Shown here: piece after piece, positions 29,551 to 32,450 of the stretch | Layout of the letters: every line of letters starts with the position of its first letter | How positions within the stretch are numbered: position 1 is the stretch's first letter | Assembly: GCF_937123705.1 (NCBI RefSeq) | Contig: NZ_CAKZKO010000182.1 | Span: forward strand, 1 to 32,450 | Origin: an uncultured Paraglaciecola sp. | GTDB taxonomy: Bacteria; Pseudomonadota; Gammaproteobacteria; Enterobacterales; Alteromonadaceae | Length of the DNA: 32,450 nt | Direction of reading: 5' to 3' | Notes under the pieces: model-generated | Database searches by the model: none | Seen by the model: the letters and a program-made list of their open reading frames with translations, nothing else | What the model was told of the DNA's origin: nothing | Made by a program: the position numbers and the translations under genes

Positions 29551-29585
29551 TAAGCCCTCGTGTATTTTAATTATTACATCTTGCA

Positions 29586-29637
29586 ACTTTACCCATTAAT
29601 TGAGCAATAGCAGCACGCGTAATTGCCTTTTTAGGGC
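29586..29637 (-). promoter_or_regulatory. Activator box (AcaCD/SetCD-like) and -10 for traN
   Basis: The box GCCTTTTTAGGGC lies at 29625-29637 (GCCCTAAAAAGGC on the minus strand). The -10 TAAAGT (29586-29591) begins 34 bases away. The spacing is the same as at 15861, 19309 and 24963. Confidence 0.6.
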
Positions 29638-29670
29638 ACAACTAAGAAATAACATTCGGGATTTCTGTGT

Positions 29671-30954
29671 TTATTTTGCAAATACAAGGGGTAAATCATT
29701 GAGGTTCGTTGTATAGGATTTGGGGGCTAGATCTGCTTTGGGCTTCCAGTCTTGCTTAAAACCCTGAACGCCAAGTTTGATTGTGTTATTGCCAAACTTA
29801 CTGTTTATTTCATCGCTTACTTTGGTTTTTTCATCTATGCTCAATACGGATGTTTCATTAAATAAACTGAGTTGTTGGTGGTCACTTGTTGATATTAATT
29901 GATTAAAAACAACGCCTACTTTTTTAAATCGATAACCCTTCTCGTATATCTTTTCTAAACCAAACATAGCGTATTTAATAAGCACCCCCGTATTTGCGCT
30001 GTGAAATGGTAGCGTTACCTGTATGTTTTTGTGAAGCTGTGGTGTCGATTCTCGGAAACCATCTGTTGAAATAAAAATATTTATGGTAGATGTAAATAGC
30101 TCAAAGCGCCTAAGCTTTTCCGCGCCTTTTGATACATGGCAAGATAGTGCGCTTTTAAGCTCATTTAATTCTGAGACAAGCTTCCCCATGCTTGCAGACA
30201 CACAAATGCTATCTCGGCTTAAGTTCAAATCTTTAAGCTCAATCGCGTTTATTCCGTTTAACTCTTGGATGGTTCGAGACAACACAACTCCAAACTTTTT
30301 TTTCGCCTCTGTAATATTATAGTTCTTTAACTCTAAGCCAGTATTTATACCTAATTCAGAGAGTTTTTTGGAGGTTTTAGCCCCAACTCCCCAGATATCT
30401 CGTGTAACAACTTTATTCAGAACCCAATCAACTTTTTCAGCTGTATCAAGCACAGCCACACCATGAGTTTTTGATTTCCATTTATTAAGTTTTGCAGCAT
30501 GTGAACCTAGCTTAGCTAAAGTTTTTGTGTGCGCAACACCGACACCTACGCCAATCCCTAAGTTTCTAGCAAGTGTTTCTTTTATTAGATAAGCATATGC
30601 CTTTGGATCTGGTGCTATTATTGGATTTATACGGCCAAAACATTCATCAATGCTATAGCGCTGATTATCAAAGAGTAATTCTTCTAATTCTGCGTGAAAG
30701 CGATTACTCATATCACCGAATAAAGTGAAGTTACTACCCCAAACCTGACCGTTTTTACTTTGAATTAACTCTTTAATTTGAAAGTATGGTGCGCCCATTT
30801 TTATGCCAAGATCTTTCATTGCTTCGTTGCGGGCGATAATATTGCCTTGGTTTGAGCTTAGTACTCCGAGCGGAGTAGAATTGATATCGTATTGTGGGTT
30901 AAATAGCTGGATAAACGATACGTAAGCTGCATTAATATCACATAAAACCCACAT
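29671..30954 (-). CDS. umuC: UmuC-like Y-family DNA polymerase
   Basis: This 427-aa translesion polymerase is of the UmuC (Pol V) type. The N-terminus reads WVLCDINAAYVSF: catalytic D6 is present and the steric-gate Tyr11 is kept, but the Phe that precedes it in E. coli UmuC is Ala here. The second metal site is SIDE (about 101-104), and TLAKLGSHAAK and the helix-hairpin-helix WGVGAKTSKKLSELG follow. The C-terminus contains QQLSLF, a canonical clamp-binding peptide, and the DUF4113 tail (SYTTNLNDLP). Mobile UmuC (RumB, MucB) supports mutagenic bypass and is usually paired with UmuD. Here a 366-392-aa gene lies between the two. The ribosome binding site is weak. Confidence 0.9.
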   Translation of the reverse strand: MWVLCDINAAYVSFIQLFNPQYDINSTPLGVLSSNQGNIIARNEAMKDLGIKMGAPYFQIKELIQSKNGQVWGSNFTLFGDMSNRFHAELEELLFDNQRYSIDECFGRINPIIAPDPKAYAYLIKETLARNLGIGVGVGVAHTKTLAKLGSHAAKLNKWKSKTHGVAVLDTAEKVDWVLNKVVTRDIWGVGAKTSKKLSELGINTGLELKNYNITEAKKKFGVVLSRTIQELNGINAIELKDLNLSRDSICVSASMGKLVSELNELKSALSCHVSKGAEKLRRFELFTSTINIFISTDGFRESTPQLHKNIQVTLPFHSANTGVLIKYAMFGLEKIYEKGYRFKKVGVVFNQLISTSDHQQLSLFNETSVLSIDEKTKVSDEINSKFGNNTIKLGVQGFKQDWKPKADLAPKSYTTNLNDLPLVFAK

Positions 30955-31030
30955 TAAAAAACCTGATTACGCATAATGGATCGGAGGTTCAGTGCTATGA
31001 AAGACTTTTTAATCTCAGGTGGAGTAATAT

Positions 31031-31080
31031 TGAGTGGCTTACTTGAGCCACTGATTGAGTGGCTTACTTGAGCCACTGAT
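31031..31080. repeat. Perfect 25-bp tandem duplication, each copy a hairpin
   Basis: The unit 31031-31055 is repeated exactly at 31056-31080. Each copy contains AGTGGCT and AGCCACT as a 7-bp inverted repeat. The second copy holds the last codons and the stop of the gene at 31064. It is a recent slippage duplication, and may form stacked hairpins in the RNA before umuC. Confidence 0.85.
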
Positions 31081-32164
31081 ATACCCATCCATCAGCGATT
31101 AAGGTCTGTTTGATTTTTGCTTTATCTTTGCGACTGGCACGATTGTAGATTGATCGGATCTCTTGCTCAAAGCTATCTTCATTAAACCCACGTTTAATTG
31201 CTTTTTGATACCACTCATGCCCTTGAGCAATATCTCCCAAGATCATCTTACATGCACCAATTAGAGTGCATGGGCGGTAGTCTTGTTTAGTAAGTTCATG
31301 AGCTTGAGTACCAAATTTGATCGCCTTATCAAGCATGTTTAGATCACGCTTTACCCCACCACTTGTGGTTAAGAGAGCCGATTTCAGGCTCTTGTTGCCA
31401 TTTGCGAAATTGAATGGGAAGTTTTTATTAACCAGATCGACCGCAATTTTAGGCTTCCCAGCCTTTCGGTAATCAGCAATAGCATTCACGAGATTCCAAG
31501 GTTTCTTTGTTTCTTCCCATTTGCGCTTTGTTAGTTCAGCTCGATTCAGGTAGTACAGTCCACTTATATATTGATTTTCAAAACCTTTATTAATTAACCA
31601 TAAGTAATCGCTCTCAGAAATTGTTTGCCCTTTGGTCAATAAATCGAGGGTTTTTGCGGCTTTGGAGCGTCTTCGTATCTTAACTATCTCTATCGATGGA
31701 AAATCAATGTAGTCCCTTTCATATTGAGCTTTTCGCTCCTTAAACATCTTTTCTGATGCTTCACCCCTCGCTTGCAGCTTTTGCTCTTGAATCTGGCGTT
31801 GTTCATTTCGTTGTTCTTCGGGAGTTTTGCTTCCGATAGAGATATGCTTTGAGAGCAGGGAATTAATCATTTCACAATCACCTACGAACTCACCACCGTT
31901 TATCGCTATCCTCTTTTTAGCTGAAAGTTTTAAAGGCATTAACTTCAAAGGTAGTGAATAAGGCGATTCAAGTTGGGGATCAAGAAGCAATATCAAAGCC
32001 TCGGTGTACTCTTCGCCCATCAGTTTGGATATGTCATTAATCTCATTCATTAGGCACTCTTGATCACTGGAAGCAGCAATGCTCTTTTCTATCAATTCTA
32101 ACCAGCCGTAATGGAGCGGGAACTGGGAGCGAGAGAACAAATTTTTTACTTTGCTGAGTGGCAT
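31064..32164 (-). CDS. Hypothetical protein, 366 aa (up to 392), between umuD and umuC
   Basis: I do not recognise the family. The N-terminal third is helical. The middle (residues about 115-150) is a charged, probably coiled-coil segment rich in Glu, Gln, Arg and Lys (EEQRNEQRQIQEQKLQARGE). The C-terminal half resembles TPR or Sel1-like helical repeats (ALLTTSGGVKRDLNMLDKAI, GDIAQGHEWYQKAIKRGF). The ATG at 32164 is preferred because AAGGA lies nine bases upstream; ATG codons at 32215 and 32206 are possible. It lies 43-120 bases after the UmuD stop, on the same strand, and may be part of the polymerase operon. Its function is unknown. Confidence 0.65.
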   Translation of the reverse strand: MPLSKVKNLFSRSQFPLHYGWLELIEKSIAASSDQECLMNEINDISKLMGEEYTEALILLLDPQLESPYSLPLKLMPLKLSAKKRIAINGGEFVGDCEMINSLLSKHISIGSKTPEEQRNEQRQIQEQKLQARGEASEKMFKERKAQYERDYIDFPSIEIVKIRRRSKAAKTLDLLTKGQTISESDYLWLINKGFENQYISGLYYLNRAELTKRKWEETKKPWNLVNAIADYRKAGKPKIAVDLVNKNFPFNFANGNKSLKSALLTTSGGVKRDLNMLDKAIKFGTQAHELTKQDYRPCTLIGACKMILGDIAQGHEWYQKAIKRGFNEDSFEQEIRSIYNRASRKDKAKIKQTLIADGWVYQWLK

Positions 32165-32285
32165 GTGAGTTAATTCCTTGAGTGAATGATGAACAGCCTT
32201 GTTCATGTAAGTCATTAGAAATAGGTGACAAAAAATGTACAATAAAGTGACATTTCAATTTAGCTGAAAGTTATAAGTAATCAGG

Positions 32286-32450
32286 TTAAAAAATACTTAT
32301 AGCGCTTGTTACTACACCCCAGATAACACTGTTTTCCCATGTGTTATCATCGTCAAACTCAACAATAATTGGTTCATATTCTGGGTTTGAGCTTAGAAAT
32401 ATTGCCCTCCTATTGCCATAATCTAACTTTAAACGCTTTACAACAAACTC
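32286..32450 (-). CDS. umuD: UmuD/LexA-like S24 peptidase, C-terminal partial
   Basis: The minus-strand frame is open to the window edge and ends at TAA 32286-32288. The 54 residues visible (EFVVKRLKLDYGNRRAIFLS, NPEYEPIIV, then VIWGVVTSAISIF) match the last part of S24 self-cleaving proteins: the catalytic Lys region VVKRL, the NPEYEPI strand and the terminal WGVV strand. Its placement upstream of umuC favours UmuD over LexA or a phage repressor. The catalytic Ser and cleavage site lie outside the window, so activity cannot be judged. Confidence 0.8.
   Translation of the reverse strand, partial: EFVVKRLKLDYGNRRAIFLSSNPEYEPIIVEFDDDNTWENSVIWGVVTSAISIF

Noticed and set aside
1..32450. tRNA or rRNA genes, insertion sequences, integrase or attachment sites
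   Set aside because: None could be recognised on either strand.

Overview
Most of this window (about 3.3 to 32.45 kb) is a stretch of a conjugative element (plasmid or ICE) from an AT-rich marine-type gammaproteobacterium. It belongs to the broad IncA/C - SXT/R391 superfamily. The supporting genes are traN, an AcaB/DUF1845 protein, lambda-type Bet and Exo, a short RadC, CobS-like AAA+ ATPase, CobT-like VWA protein, DUF3150, a CHC2/toprim primase and a UmuDC-type polymerase. Almost all genes are on the minus strand. No replication protein, integrase or relaxase is present, so plasmid versus ICE cannot be decided.

The left 2.1 kb does not belong with the rest. A ribosomal protein S7 gene cut at the window edge runs into an internal fragment of a Bacteroidota DUF5686 outer-membrane protein. 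That fragment runs tail to tail into a C-terminally truncated type III Mod methyltransferase on the minus strand. These look like two artificial joints (assembly or amplification chimera), at about 458-480 and 2090-2115.

Layout from 3.3 kb: small unknown genes and a NYN/OST-HTH protein flanked by 20-bp iteron-like repeats (5.1-6.3 kb); a run of mostly unrecognised accessory genes with a primase and a YfaE-like ferredoxin (6.4-15.6 kb); the CobT - DUF3150 - exo - bet - radC - cobS block (15.9-24.1 kb); a divergent control region at 24.96 kb; the AcaB-like gene and a lipoprotein on the plus strand; traN; then umuC - unknown gene - umuD (partial).

The most striking content is non-coding. (1) At least 16 minus-strand genes carry a short leader in which one segment can pair either with an upstream hairpin (usually its loop, making an H-type pseudoknot) or with the ribosome binding site and start codon. 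(2) Seven leaders also carry a second structured element whose two hairpins covary and whose core reads RAGGTARCTRGCCTY then AAACAAACAGCA. Where a promoter can be placed, this element starts at the predicted transcription start. (3) Five GCCC-N5-GGGC-like boxes, resembling AcaCD/SetCD sites, sit 32-35 nt from a -10 hexamer. The proposed logic is one activator that switches on the transcripts, a shared 5' RNA element, and gene-by-gene translational switches. The regulatory reading is inference; the pairings themselves are seen in the sequence.
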